This document shows positions 9,139-16,835 of a stretch of DNA of 64,000 bases, one piece after another; within the stretch, counting starts at the first letter, position 1; the number at the start of each line of letters is the position of its first letter. The translations under genes were made by a program, and so were the position numbers. Source of the stretch: Streptomyces sp. NRRL F-2580 (GTDB lineage Bacteria > Actinomycetota > Actinomycetes > Streptomycetales > Streptomycetaceae); assembly GCF_000720115.1 (NCBI RefSeq), contig NZ_JOIR01000019.1, positions 123,926-187,925 on the forward strand. Reading direction: 5' to 3'. The notes beneath the pieces are model-generated. The model did no database searches and had not been told where the DNA came from. It saw only the letters and a program-made list of their open reading frames with translations.

Positions 9139-10944
9139 ATGCACCGTCCCGTCGCCCGCACGTTACCGCTGCTGGCCGTCGTCGCCGCACTCGTCTCGAC
9201 CGGCGCGGCACCGCCGTCCGCCGCCGGGCCCGGGGCCCCGCCGGCGAAGGTCCCGGTCGCCGCGGGCTACGGCGGGGCCGTCGCCAGCGTCGACGCCGAC
9301 GCCTCGGCGGTGGGGATCGACGTCCTGCGCTCCGGCGGCAACGCCGTGGACGCCGCCGTCGCCACCGCCGCCGCGCTCGGGGTCACCGAGCCCTACTCGG
9401 CGGGCATCGGCGGAGGCGGCTACCTCGTCTACTACGACGCCAAGTCCCGCCGCGTGCACACCATCGACGGCCGCGAGACCGCGCCGGCCTCGGCCGGCGA
9501 GACCCTCTTCCAGGAGAACGGCGTCCCCATCCCCTTCGCCGAGGGCCAGACCAGCGGCCTCGGTGTCGGCGTCCCCGGCACTCCCGCCACCTGGACGAGC
9601 GCCCTCGACGCGTGGGGCACCCGCCCGCTGCGCCACCTCCTGAAGCCCGCCGAGAAACTGGCCCGCGACGGCTTCACGGTGGACAGCACGTTCCGGGCCC
9701 AGACCGAGCTCAACGAAGCCCGCTTCAGGGACTTCCCGGACACCTCGAAGCTCTTCCTGCCCGGCGGCGCCCTGCCGGTGGTCGGCTCCACCTTCAAGAA
9801 CCCGGACCTGGCCGCCACCTACGCCGAACTGGCCCGCAAGGGCACGGGCGCGCTTTACCGCGGCCCCATCGCCGACGAGATCGTCCGAGCCGTCCGCAAG
9901 CCCCCGGTGGACCCGGCGGCGAAGCGGATCGTCCGCTCCGGCGACCTGACCACCCGCGACCTGCGCGCGTACGCCACCAAGCGGCAGGACCCGACCCGGG
10001 TGGGATACCGCGGCCTGGACGTCTACGGAATGGCCCCCTCCTCCTCCGGCGGCACCACCGTCGGCGAGGCCCTCAACATCCTGGAGCGCACCGACCTCTC
10101 GAAGCTCTCCGAGACGCAGTACCTGCACCGGTTCATCGAGGCCTCGCGGATCTCCTTCGCCGACCGGGGCCGCTGGGTCGGAGACCCGGCCGCCGTGAAC
10201 GTACCGACGCGCGAGCTCCTCTCGCAGCGCTTCGCCGACTCGCGCGCCTGCCTGATCGAGCCGGACCGTACGCTGACCAGCCCGCTCGCCCCCGGCGACC
10301 CGCGCAGCCCGGTGCCGTGCGCCACCACCGGGCAGGCCGCCCCGACCACGTACGAGGGGGAGAACACCACCCACCTGACGGTCGCCGACCGCTGGGGCAA
10401 CGTGGTGTCCTACACCCTGACCATCGAGTCCACCGGCGGCAGCGCGATCACCGTGCCGGGCCGCGGATTCCTGCTGAACAACGAGCTCACCGACTTCTCC
10501 TTCGCCCCGGCCGCGCCCGGGGTCCCGGACCCGAACCTGCCCGGCCCGGGCAAGCGGCCGCGCTCCTCCATGTCCCCGACGATCGTGCTGGAGGACGGCC
10601 GGCCGCTGCTCGCCGTGGGCTCGCCGGGCGGCGCCACGATCATCACCACCGTCCTGCAGACCCTCATCGGCCACCTGGACCGGGGCCTGCCGCTGGTCGA
10701 CGCGATCGCCGCGCCGCGCGCCAGCCAGCGCAACCAGGCCACCACCGAGCTGGAGCCGGGTCTGTGGAACAGCCCGCTCCGCGCCTCGCTGGAGGCGCTC
10801 GGCCAGGGCTTCCGGCAGAACCCGGAGATCGGCGCTGCCACCGGTGTCCAGCGCCTGCCCGACGGCCGCTGGCTGGCGGCGGCCGAGACCACCCGCCGGG
10901 GCGGCGGCTCGGCCATGGTGGTCCACCCGCACGGCAAGCCGTAG
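9139..10944 (+). CDS. ggt: Gamma-glutamyltransferase (GGT), secreted
   Basis: 601-residue Ntn-hydrolase proenzyme that cleaves or transfers gamma-glutamyl groups (glutathione and similar). An N-terminal signal peptide (about 1-30, ending near AAPPSAAG) indicates export. The autoprocessing site is Thr410 in ENTTH, generating the small subunit; the oxyanion/glycine-rich block SPGGATIITT and LLNNELTDFS also match. RBS GGAGG is 5 bases before ATG. Codon 9 is TTA (9163-9165), a rare leucine codon in this genome and a hallmark of bldA-dependent expression. Convergent with the aminopeptidase gene. Confidence 0.93.
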   Translation: MHRPVARTLPLLAVVAALVSTGAAPPSAAGPGAPPAKVPVAAGYGGAVASVDADASAVGIDVLRSGGNAVDAAVATAAALGVTEPYSAGIGGGGYLVYYDAKSRRVHTIDGRETAPASAGETLFQENGVPIPFAEGQTSGLGVGVPGTPATWTSALDAWGTRPLRHLLKPAEKLARDGFTVDSTFRAQTELNEARFRDFPDTSKLFLPGGALPVVGSTFKNPDLAATYAELARKGTGALYRGPIADEIVRAVRKPPVDPAAKRIVRSGDLTTRDLRAYATKRQDPTRVGYRGLDVYGMAPSSSGGTTVGEALNILERTDLSKLSETQYLHRFIEASRISFADRGRWVGDPAAVNVPTRELLSQRFADSRACLIEPDRTLTSPLAPGDPRSPVPCATTGQAAPTTYEGENTTHLTVADRWGNVVSYTLTIESTGGSAITVPGRGFLLNNELTDFSFAPAAPGVPDPNLPGPGKRPRSSMSPTIVLEDGRPLLAVGSPGGATIITTVLQTLIGHLDRGLPLVDAIAAPRASQRNQATTELEPGLWNSPLRASLEALGQGFRQNPEIGAATGVQRLPDGRWLAAAETTRRGGGSAMVVHPHGKP

Positions 10945-10947
10945 CTC

Positions 10948-11715
10948 TCAGAGGGCGGTGAGGATCCTCGGGCCCCCGGCGGTGATCGCGACCGTGTGCT
11001 CCGAGTGCGCGGCGCGGCTGCCGTCGACGGTGCGCAGGGTCCAGCCGTCCCCGTCGCACCGGTAGTCGTCCGTACCGCCCGCGATCAGCATCGGCTCGAT
11101 GGCGAGGACCATGCCGGGGCGCAGCTTCATGCCGCGTCCCGGCGGGCCCTCGTTGGGCACGCCCGGGTCCTCGTGCATGGCGCGGCCGATGCCGTGGCCG
11201 CCGAAGCCGTCCGGGACGCCGTACCCGGCGGCGCGGCAGACCGTGCCGACGGCGTGGGCGATGTCCCCGATCCGGTTGCCGGGCACGGCTGCGGTGATCC
11301 CGGCCGCGAGGGCCGCCTCGGAGGTCTCGATCAGCCGCAGGTCGGCCGGGCGGGCCCGGCCGACGGTGAAGCTCACCGCCGCGTCCCCCACCCAGCCGCG
11401 GAGCTTCGCCCCGCAGTCGATGCTGACCAGGTCGCCGTCGCGCAGCCGGTACCCGTCGGGGATGCCGTGCACGATCGCGTCGTTGACCGAGGCGCACACC
11501 ACGCCGGGGAAGGGCACCGGCGCGAACCGCGGCCGGTAGCCCAGGAAGGGCGAGGTCGCGCCCTCCTCCTCCAGCACCCCGCGGGCCACCCGGTCCAGGT
11601 CCAGCAGGGTCATGCCGACGCGCGCCGCCTCCCGTACGGCGGCCAGGGCGCGGCCGACCACCCGGCCCGCGGCGCGCATCTCGTCGATCTCTCGGTCCGT
11701 CTTCAGTTCCACCAT
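10948..11715 (-). CDS. map: Type I methionine aminopeptidase
   Basis: 255-residue metallopeptidase that removes N-terminal Met. Metal ligands are visible in SIDCGAKLRGWVGDAA (two Asp), GFGGHGIGRAMHEDP (His) and the C-terminal LAIEPML (Glu) regions. It lacks the N-terminal zinc-finger extension. Most streptomycetes carry several Map paralogues; this one is divergent from a small XRE regulator across an AT-rich operator, which is unlike a housekeeping copy. A -10-like TATAGT lies 7 bases before the ATG, so the transcript may be leaderless. Regulation by the XRE protein is inferred from the layout. Confidence 0.92.
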   Translation of the reverse strand: MVELKTDREIDEMRAAGRVVGRALAAVREAARVGMTLLDLDRVARGVLEEEGATSPFLGYRPRFAPVPFPGVVCASVNDAIVHGIPDGYRLRDGDLVSIDCGAKLRGWVGDAAVSFTVGRARPADLRLIETSEAALAAGITAAVPGNRIGDIAHAVGTVCRAAGYGVPDGFGGHGIGRAMHEDPGVPNEGPPGRGMKLRPGMVLAIEPMLIAGGTDDYRCDGDGWTLRTVDGSRAAHSEHTVAITAGGPRILTAL

Positions 11716-11716
11716 T

Positions 11717-11758
11717 CCAATAACTATACCGGTATAACAATGACGGGATAGTTATTGG
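11717..11758. promoter_or_regulatory. Nested palindromic operator in map/XRE divergent promoter
   Basis: An AT-rich island in GC-rich DNA holding two palindromes: an 11-bp inverted repeat CCAATAACTAT (11717-11727) / ATAGTTATTGG (11748-11758), and a perfect 12-bp palindrome TATACCGGTATA (11725-11736). Putative -10 boxes for both genes (TATAGT towards map, GATAGT towards the regulator) fall inside the repeats, so a bound repressor would block both promoters. The XRE protein encoded to the right is the natural candidate. Confidence 0.6.
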
Positions 11759-11780
11759 TGTCCGGGGGTAGGATGACCGC

Positions 11781-12032
11781 ATGGTCCGTACCCCCCTCAC
11801 CCCCGAAGAGCGCGAGCGCGGCGAGCGGCTCGGCGCCCTGTTGCGCGAGGCGCGCGGCGGCCGCAGCATGGTCGAGGTCGCGGCCGGCGCGGGGCTCTCC
11901 GCCGAGACCCTCCGCAAGATCGAGACCGGCCGGGCGCCCACCCCCGCCTTCTTCACGGTCGCCGCTCTCGCCGGGGCGCTCGGGCTCTCGCTGGACGACC
12001 TGCTGACGCGCTGCGCCGTCGTTCCCGTCTGA
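11781..12032 (+). CDS. Small XRE-family HTH regulator
   Basis: 83-residue protein that is little more than one Cro/C1-type helix-turn-helix (LGALLREARGGRSMVEVA...LSAETLRKIETGRAPTP). The RBS GGGGGTAGG is about 9 bases upstream of the ATG. It is divergent from map and separated from it by the palindromic operator, so autoregulation plus control of map is likely. No ligand domain is present; dimerisation would have to use the HTH itself. Confidence 0.82.
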   Translation: MVRTPLTPEERERGERLGALLREARGGRSMVEVAAGAGLSAETLRKIETGRAPTPAFFTVAALAGALGLSLDDLLTRCAVVPV

Positions 12033-12120
12033 CGCCGGACCGGTTCCGTCCGGGCGGCCCCGCGGGCCGAACGGCCCAATCGGCGGTGGGAGCGCCGGGG
12101 CGCGGGGCAAGCGTGAAGGC

Positions 12121-12444
12121 GTGTCAGCCACGAACGCATCCCAGCGACTCGGTCTCGGAATCCTCGGCGCCCTCCTCGCGGGCGGCCTGCTGCTCGCCGC
12201 GTGCGCCGCCCCCGACGGCCCGGCACCCGCCGACGAGGAGGGCCGCGCCCCCTCGAAGACGGCCCGGGGTCCTGCCGCGGCGAACGGAAGGACGCCCCCG
12301 CCCCCGGCCGGACGGCCGCCGGGACTAGGGTCGCGTTATGGATCTCGAGGAGCTCGGCAGAGCGCGCTACATCAGTCTCACGACCTTCCGCACGGACGGC
12401 ACGCCCGTGGCGACGCCGGTCTGGGCGGTGGCCGACGGCGGTGA
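12121..12444 (+). CDS. Possible small lipoprotein, doubtful
   Basis: A GTG-started frame with a convincing lipoprotein leader: hydrophobic stretch ending LLLAACA (Cys28), followed by Pro/Ala-rich sequence. Its last 107 bases overlap the next, well-supported gene in another frame and read as arginine/glycine-rich noise, so the true product, if any, is either truncated or the frame is a decayed lipoprotein gene. Kept only because of the signal-like N-terminus. Confidence 0.28.
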   Translation: MSATNASQRLGLGILGALLAGGLLLAACAAPDGPAPADEEGRAPSKTARGPAAANGRTPPPPAGRPPGLGSRYGSRGARQSALHQSHDLPHGRHARGDAGLGGGRRR

Positions 12445-12718
12445 GCTGTACGTGTGGACGCGGACCGAAACGTGGAAGGTCAAGCGGATCCGCAACAACG
12501 GGCGGGTCACCGTCACCGCGTGCGACGTGCGCGGGCGCGTCCGGGAGGGGGCGCCGGTGCGCGAGGGCGAGGCCCGGCTGCTCGACGAGGCGGGGCTGCG
12601 GCGGGTGCGGAAGCTGATGTCGCGCAAGTACACGTGGCAGTACTGGTTGGTGGACGTGCCCGCCACCCTGGCGCGGCGCGGGAAGCGGCCGCACACCGCG
12701 ATCGCCGTCAAGCTTTGA
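12338..12718 (+). CDS. PPOX-class pyridoxamine 5'-phosphate oxidase-like F420/flavin protein
   Basis: 126-residue split beta-barrel protein of the pyridoxamine 5'-phosphate oxidase-like superfamily (RARYISLTTFRTDGTPVATPVWAV..., ELYVWTRTETWKVKRIRNNGRVTV). Actinobacterial members of this size and sequence usually bind F420 or FMN; substrate unknown. ATG start at 12338. A weak hairpin (12730-12750) follows. Confidence 0.82.
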   Translation: MDLEELGRARYISLTTFRTDGTPVATPVWAVADGGELYVWTRTETWKVKRIRNNGRVTVTACDVRGRVREGAPVREGEARLLDEAGLRRVRKLMSRKYTWQYWLVDVPATLARRGKRPHTAIAVKL

Positions 12719-12729
12719 GACTCCCGTAG

Positions 12730-12750
12730 CCCGCCCGTAACACGGGTGGG
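12730..12750 (+). terminator. Weak hairpin after the PPOX gene
   Basis: CCCGCCCGT / ACGGGTGGG arms with a 3-base loop and one mismatch, 11 bases after the stop at 12718 and 13 bases before the next start. It could end the upstream transcript or simply be a leader hairpin. Confidence 0.35.
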
Positions 12751-12763
12751 ATCCAATGCGCTC

Positions 12764-14416
12764 ATGGAGACCGCGACTTCGCTGGCGATCAGTCAACTCT
12801 CGGGATACTTGCGGGGGTTGACCCAGAGGCTGGATCCCGGGGCAGGCTGGTACGGGGAGTTCCTGCGCCGGGATCCGGAGGGCATGCGGGCCTGTCTGGA
12901 GGGGGCCGCGATGCCGCCGTGGGACGTGGTGGAGTCGCTGCTGAGGGACCTGGCGGGGGCGCGGGGCGCGGAGTCCGCGGCGCGGGAGACCGTATACGCG
13001 GCGCAGCTGCGGACGGCGGCCGTCACCGTGTGGGACCGGCTGCCGGGCGGCGAGGAGGAGCTGCGGACCCTGCTCGCGGCGTCCGCCGCCCAGCGGGCCG
13101 ACTCGGAGACGGCCCTGCGGAACCTGACGGCGCGGCTCGCCGTCAGCGCCGACCCGGCGGAGACGGACGCCCTGACCCGCGAACTCTCCTGGACCCAAGA
13201 CGACGTGGCCCGCGCCGCGGCCCGCCACGAGGACCTGACCGCGCGCCTGGCCGCCCTGCGGCCCGGCCGCCCGGAACCCGCCTCCCCCCTGTCCGCCGTC
13301 CCCCGCCAACGGCCCGTGCCCGCCGAGCAGCCCCACCACACGGCCGCCTGGTCCGAGGCACCGGACGGCTGGACCGAAGCGCTGCCCCGGCGGCCCCGCC
13401 AGGCGGCCGAGCGGCCGGAGGCGTCGGCCGAGCGGTCCGATCCGCCGGGCGGGCAGGTGCGCCCGGAGCCCGGCGGGGCCGAAGCGACGGGCGGGCAGGC
13501 GCGCCCGGCGCCCGGCGGGGCCGACGCGACGGGCGGGCACGGGGCCGTGGGGCGGGCCGAGGGGCGGTGGCTGCGCGGAGGGCGGCGTGCCGGGGGTGCC
13601 CGGTACGCCGGATCGGCGGCCCCTGAGGTGCCGGCCTTCACCCCGCCGCCGGGGCAGCCGGCCGACGAGGATGCGCCGGAGCCCGGCGGCCTGGGGGAGG
13701 AGCACGGCCGGCCAGCCCCGCGCGGAGCACGCTTCGGGCCGCCGCAGGGGCCGTTGCCCCGTGGCGCCCGGTTCGGCCGGCCCCGGCCGGAGCCCGTGGC
13801 GCCGCCCCGCCAGGCGGCTCCGGCAGCGGGCGGCGAGGCCGCGCCCGACTCCCCGGCCGCGGCCGCGTCCTCGTCCACCTCCACGGCCGCGGCCGGGACC
13901 GCGCGGGCCGTCGCCGGCGAACTGCTCGCGCTGCGCGCTCAGGGCCGCAGCGGGGAGGCGCACGCGCTGCTCTGCGAGGCCGCCGCCGGGCCCGCCGAGA
14001 CGCTGCCCGGGCTGGCCGCCGAGCTGGCCCGCGCCGGGCTCGTGGCCGACTGGGCCACCCTGCTGTGGGAGGCGGGCTCGCTCCCGCCCGCGCGGCTCGC
14101 GGCGGCCGCCGCGGCCCTCGGCGACGCCGGCCGGGAGGCCGACTGCGACGCCCTGCTGCGCCAGGGCGTGGCCCGTCCCGCCGCCGAGGTCGCGGACGCC
14201 GCGCTCGCCCTCGGTGAAGCCGGCCGCATCCGCGAGGCCGACGCCCTGCTCGGCGCCTTCGTCCGGGTCCGCACCGCCGAGGAGGCGGCCGGGTTGGCCC
14301 GCCGCGACCCGCAGTGGTTCGCCCCGCGCCTGCTCCAGGCGGCCCGCGCCCTCCCCGGCTCCCGCCACCGCGACCTCGTCCACGCCCTGCGGGTGGCCGG
14401 CTTCGGAGCGGGCTGA
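12764..14416 (+). CDS. Large Ala/Pro-rich protein with helical ends, function unknown
   Basis: 550 residues. The N-terminal 150 residues are predicted helical (ETATSLAISQLSGYLRGLTQ...) and resemble an N-terminal module found in many Streptomyces regulatory proteins of unknown function. Residues about 175-385 are low-complexity Ala/Pro/Gly/Arg-rich and include a duplicated 14-residue unit. The C-terminal 170 residues form repeated short helices (LALRAQGRSGEAHALLCEAA, ALGDAGREADCDALLRQG, ALGEAGRIREADALLGAF) that look TPR-like. ATG at 12764 is preferred over the GTG at 12746. Soluble; no catalytic motif seen. It may be a scaffold or regulator. Confidence 0.75.
   Translation: METATSLAISQLSGYLRGLTQRLDPGAGWYGEFLRRDPEGMRACLEGAAMPPWDVVESLLRDLAGARGAESAARETVYAAQLRTAAVTVWDRLPGGEEELRTLLAASAAQRADSETALRNLTARLAVSADPAETDALTRELSWTQDDVARAAARHEDLTARLAALRPGRPEPASPLSAVPRQRPVPAEQPHHTAAWSEAPDGWTEALPRRPRQAAERPEASAERSDPPGGQVRPEPGGAEATGGQARPAPGGADATGGHGAVGRAEGRWLRGGRRAGGARYAGSAAPEVPAFTPPPGQPADEDAPEPGGLGEEHGRPAPRGARFGPPQGPLPRGARFGRPRPEPVAPPRQAAPAAGGEAAPDSPAAAASSSTSTAAAGTARAVAGELLALRAQGRSGEAHALLCEAAAGPAETLPGLAAELARAGLVADWATLLWEAGSLPPARLAAAAAALGDAGREADCDALLRQGVARPAAEVADAALALGEAGRIREADALLGAFVRVRTAEEAAGLARRDPQWFAPRLLQAARALPGSRHRDLVHALRVAGFGAG
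13447..13530 (+). repeat. Two tandem 42-bp in-frame repeats
   Basis: Units 13447-13488 and 13489-13530 differ at only a few bases and are followed by the first 7 bases of a third unit. Each encodes 14 residues (GGQVRPEPGGAEAT, then GGQARPAPGGADAT) in the disordered middle of the large protein, so copy-number change would keep frame. Confidence 0.85.
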
Positions 14417-14610
14417 CGGTTGCCTCCGGCGGGTCGGCGGGGGAGCGGCCGGTCGGCTGCGCCGCTCGGGCCGGAGTCGGGGGGCGGTCGCGCCGAAGCC
14501 GGGCGGGGTACGGGGGGCAGGTTGTGCCGGTTGGCTGCGCCGCGCGGGCGGGGTCGGGTGGGAGCCGGTTGTGCCGGGGGCGGGCGCGCGCCGGGGCGTC
14601 TCCTCGGGCG

Positions 14611-14845
14611 CCCGACCTGCTCGGCCAGCGTCCAGCCGTTCTTCCGCTCCAACGGAGCCAGCAGCCCGGCCAGGTAGTCCAGCGCCCGATCGCGGGGCTC
14701 CGACCTGCCAAAACGATGCGCGATGCGGGCAGGGAACCCGGCTATCCCCTCGAACCACGACTCGACCTGCTCAACCGTCAGCTCATCGGCACACGGATAC
14801 ACCGACGAGCCCCCCACGACATTCGTCACGCAGATGCGGTTGCAG
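14611..14845 (-). mobile_element. IS701-like element end with truncated transposase (copy A)
   Basis: From 14845 leftwards is an IS terminus (starting CTGCAACCGCATCTGCG) and the first about 73 codons of a transposase (start ATG 14829). The readable part includes ADELTVEQVESW, then an arginine-rich block and DRALDYLAGLLAPLERKNGW, a diagnostic N-terminal motif of IS701-family transposases. Similarity stops near 14611 and the frame runs into Arg/Pro-rich sequence; the catalytic DDE part and the other end are absent. 92 bp of it (14754-14845) recur at 15728-15819. Confidence 0.82.
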
Positions 14846-14860
14846 GATTAGGCTGACCGG

Positions 14861-15586
14861 ATGACAGCTGATCGCACAGCAGCCAAGTACCGCCGCATCC
14901 TCGCCCTGGCCGGCGCGGCCGGGATCGCCCTTGCCGGGAGCGCCTGTTCCTCGTCCGGGAGTTCCGGCGGGGCCGCCTTTGGCGGTGAGAGGCTGTCCTA
15001 CGACCGGGTCGCCTCGACGGCGAAGCAGCTGACGAGTACGTCGGCCTGCCCGTTCGGCCTCGACCCGGCGGCGGCGCTGAAAGCGGCCGGTGCCGAACGG
15101 ACCGTCATCCCGGCGGCGTCCGGCGGCCACCCCGCGGTTCAGGGGACCGTCGACCCGGGCCGGCCGGCCGAGCCCTTGCCCAGCGGGCAGCCCAGGCCGT
15201 CCGGGTTCTCCTCCTTTCCCGCCGTCCCGCCGAACGCGTCCGTCGTCTGCAACTTCACGGCTTCGGAAGCCCCGGTGGAGATCGACCTCGTGGCCGTGTC
15301 CGAGGGTGGGGTGGCGGTGAACCTGGCGCTGCCGCAGATCGCCACCCTCGGCAACCTCCGCGCCGACGAGGTGATGGCGTTCTCCAAGGACGAGCCCGGG
15401 ATCGGCCAGACCAGGGTCACCCCGGGCCGGGGCACGGCCGCCGTCGCACGGGTGGCGGTGGCGGGCAAGGGCGACTTGGCGCTCGTGGTCTCCCAGGGAT
15501 GGCCCGTCACCAAGGCGGACCCGGCCCTGGCCGGCGAGTCGCTCAGGAAGGTCGCCGAGGCACTCGCGGCCCAGCTGCGGCCGTAG
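14861..15586 (+). CDS. Lipoprotein of unknown function between two IS remnants
   Basis: 241-residue predicted lipoprotein with lipobox LAGSAC (Cys29) and a Ser/Gly linker, then a compact domain with two cysteines (TSACPFGLD and ASVVCNFTA) that may form a disulfide. I do not recognise a family; DUF3558-like lipoproteins of actinomycetes have a similar size and Cys pattern. It starts 16 bases after the end of IS copy A and is followed by IS copy B in the same orientation, so the gene is flanked by 92-bp direct repeats and could have been carried by the element. Confidence 0.78.
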   Translation: MTADRTAAKYRRILALAGAAGIALAGSACSSSGSSGGAAFGGERLSYDRVASTAKQLTSTSACPFGLDPAAALKAAGAERTVIPAASGGHPAVQGTVDPGRPAEPLPSGQPRPSGFSSFPAVPPNASVVCNFTASEAPVEIDLVAVSEGGVAVNLALPQIATLGNLRADEVMAFSKDEPGIGQTRVTPGRGTAAVARVAVAGKGDLALVVSQGWPVTKADPALAGESLRKVAEALAAQLRP

Positions 15587-15727
15587 GCGGCGCCGGCAGG
15601 CGACCCGCCGCGCACTGCTCGCCGCCCGACCGGAGCGAGCCGGTGCGGTACCCGGGAGGGCCGAACCGGAGGTCCCCAGGGCCCGCGGCCGGGGCCGCCT
15701 CGGAGCCCCGGGTGGCTCCGAACGAGT

Positions 15728-15819
15728 ACCACGACTCGACCTGCTCAACCGTCAGCTCATCGGCACACGGATACACCGACGAGCCCCACACCACATCCGT
15801 CACGCAGATGCGGTTGCAG
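15728..15819 (-). mobile_element. IS701-like element end, 92 bp (copy B)
   Basis: Matches 14754-14845 at about 89 of 92 positions in the same orientation. It contains the IS terminus and the first 25 transposase codons (to QVESW), after which sequence diverges abruptly. Both copies end at exactly the same base on the outer side (TTGCAG on the plus strand), which identifies that base as the true tip of the element. Confidence 0.82.
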
Positions 15820-15920
15820 TACTAACCCGCCCGTCTGTTGACCGCAATCGACCGCGAGGCGACGTAACCTGATCGACTACTCCAACAGTGCACGGCGGTC
15901 TTGCCCCACGCTGTAACGGG

Positions 15921-15964
15921 GCCTACGTTCTACTCCCTACGGACATCATCTACGTGCGTAGAAC
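15921..15964. promoter_or_regulatory. CTACG-repeat operator upstream of pyrimidine operon
   Basis: In the 45 bases before the RBS of the first catabolic gene the pentamer CTACG occurs three times plus once inverted, forming a perfect palindrome TCTACG-TG-CGTAGA (15949-15962) and a wider inverted repeat GTTCTAC/GTAGAAC (15927-15933, 15958-15964). This is a probable regulator site. No regulator gene is adjacent. Confidence 0.5.
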
Positions 15965-15992
15965 TCGGCGTTCCCGTCGCGAGGAGCAGCTC

Positions 15993-16835
15993 ATGGCCCA
16001 AGTCGTCCGCGCCGCGCTGGTCCAGGCCACCTGGACCGGAGACACCGAATCGATGATCGCCAAACACGAGGAGCACGCCCGCCGGGCCGCCGCCCAGGGG
16101 GCAAGGATCATCGGCTTCCAGGAGGTGTTCAACGCCCCCTACTTCTGCCAGGTCCAGGAGCCCGAGCACTACCGCTGGGCCGAGGCCGTTCCCGACGGCC
16201 CCACCGTCCGCCGCATGCAGGACCTCGCCCGCGAGACCGGCATGGTCATCGTCGTCCCGGTCTTCGAGCTGGAGAGCGAGGGCTTCTACTACAACACCGC
16301 CGCCGTCATCGACGCCGACGGCAGCTACCTGGGCAAGTACCGCAAGCACCACATCCCCCAGGTCAAGGGCTTCTGGGAGAAGTACTACTTCCGCCCGGGC
16401 AACCTCGGCTGGCCCGTCTTCGACACCGCCGTAGGGAAGGTCGGCGTCTACATCTGCTACGACCGCCACTTCCCCGAGGGCTGGCGCGCCCTGGGCCTGG
16501 CCGGAGCCCAGCTCGTCTACAACCCGTCGGCGACCCACCGGGGCCTGTCCTCCCACCTGTGGCAGCTGGAGCAGCCCGCCTCCGCCGTCGCCAACGAGTA
16601 CTTCGTCGCCGCGATCAACCGCGTCGGCCAGGAGGAGTACGGCGACAACGACTTCTACGGCACCAGCTACTTCGTCGACCCGCGCGGCCGGTTCGTCGGC
16701 GAGGTCGCCAGCGACAAGGAGGAGGAACTCCTCGTCCGCGACCTGGACTTCGACCTGATCAAGGAGGTCCGCGACCAGTGGGCCTTCTACCGGGACCGCC
16801 GCCCCGACGCCTACGGAGGGCTCGTACAGCCGTGA
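15993..16835 (+). CDS. Beta-ureidopropionase / N-carbamoyl amidohydrolase (nitrilase superfamily)
   Basis: 280-residue carbon-nitrogen hydrolase that releases ammonia and CO2 from N-carbamoyl-beta-alanine (or N-carbamoyl amino acids), the last ring-derived step of reductive pyrimidine breakdown. The catalytic triad is visible: Glu44 (FQEVF), Lys118 (YRKHHIP) and Cys155 (YICYDRHFPEG). ATG at 15993 has GAGGAG nearby; the in-frame upstream region contains the operator and is not coding. The stop overlaps the aminotransferase GTG (GTGA). The operon partner dihydropyrimidinase supports this substrate over a nitrile. Confidence 0.9.
   Translation: MAQVVRAALVQATWTGDTESMIAKHEEHARRAAAQGARIIGFQEVFNAPYFCQVQEPEHYRWAEAVPDGPTVRRMQDLARETGMVIVVPVFELESEGFYYNTAAVIDADGSYLGKYRKHHIPQVKGFWEKYYFRPGNLGWPVFDTAVGKVGVYICYDRHFPEGWRALGLAGAQLVYNPSATHRGLSSHLWQLEQPASAVANEYFVAAINRVGQEEYGDNDFYGTSYFVDPRGRFVGEVASDKEEELLVRDLDFDLIKEVRDQWAFYRDRRPDAYGGLVQP

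Noticed and set aside
7010-10944. Secondary-metabolite cluster around the P450
   Set aside because: No polyketide synthase, NRPS, terpene or RiPP core gene and no transport/regulator set; neighbours are unrelated single genes.
10664-14758. Very long minus-strand open frame (1364 codons)
   Set aside because: It runs antisense through several well-supported genes and reads as Arg/Pro/Gly-rich noise; an artefact of high GC. Only its map segment in another frame and the IS fragment are real.
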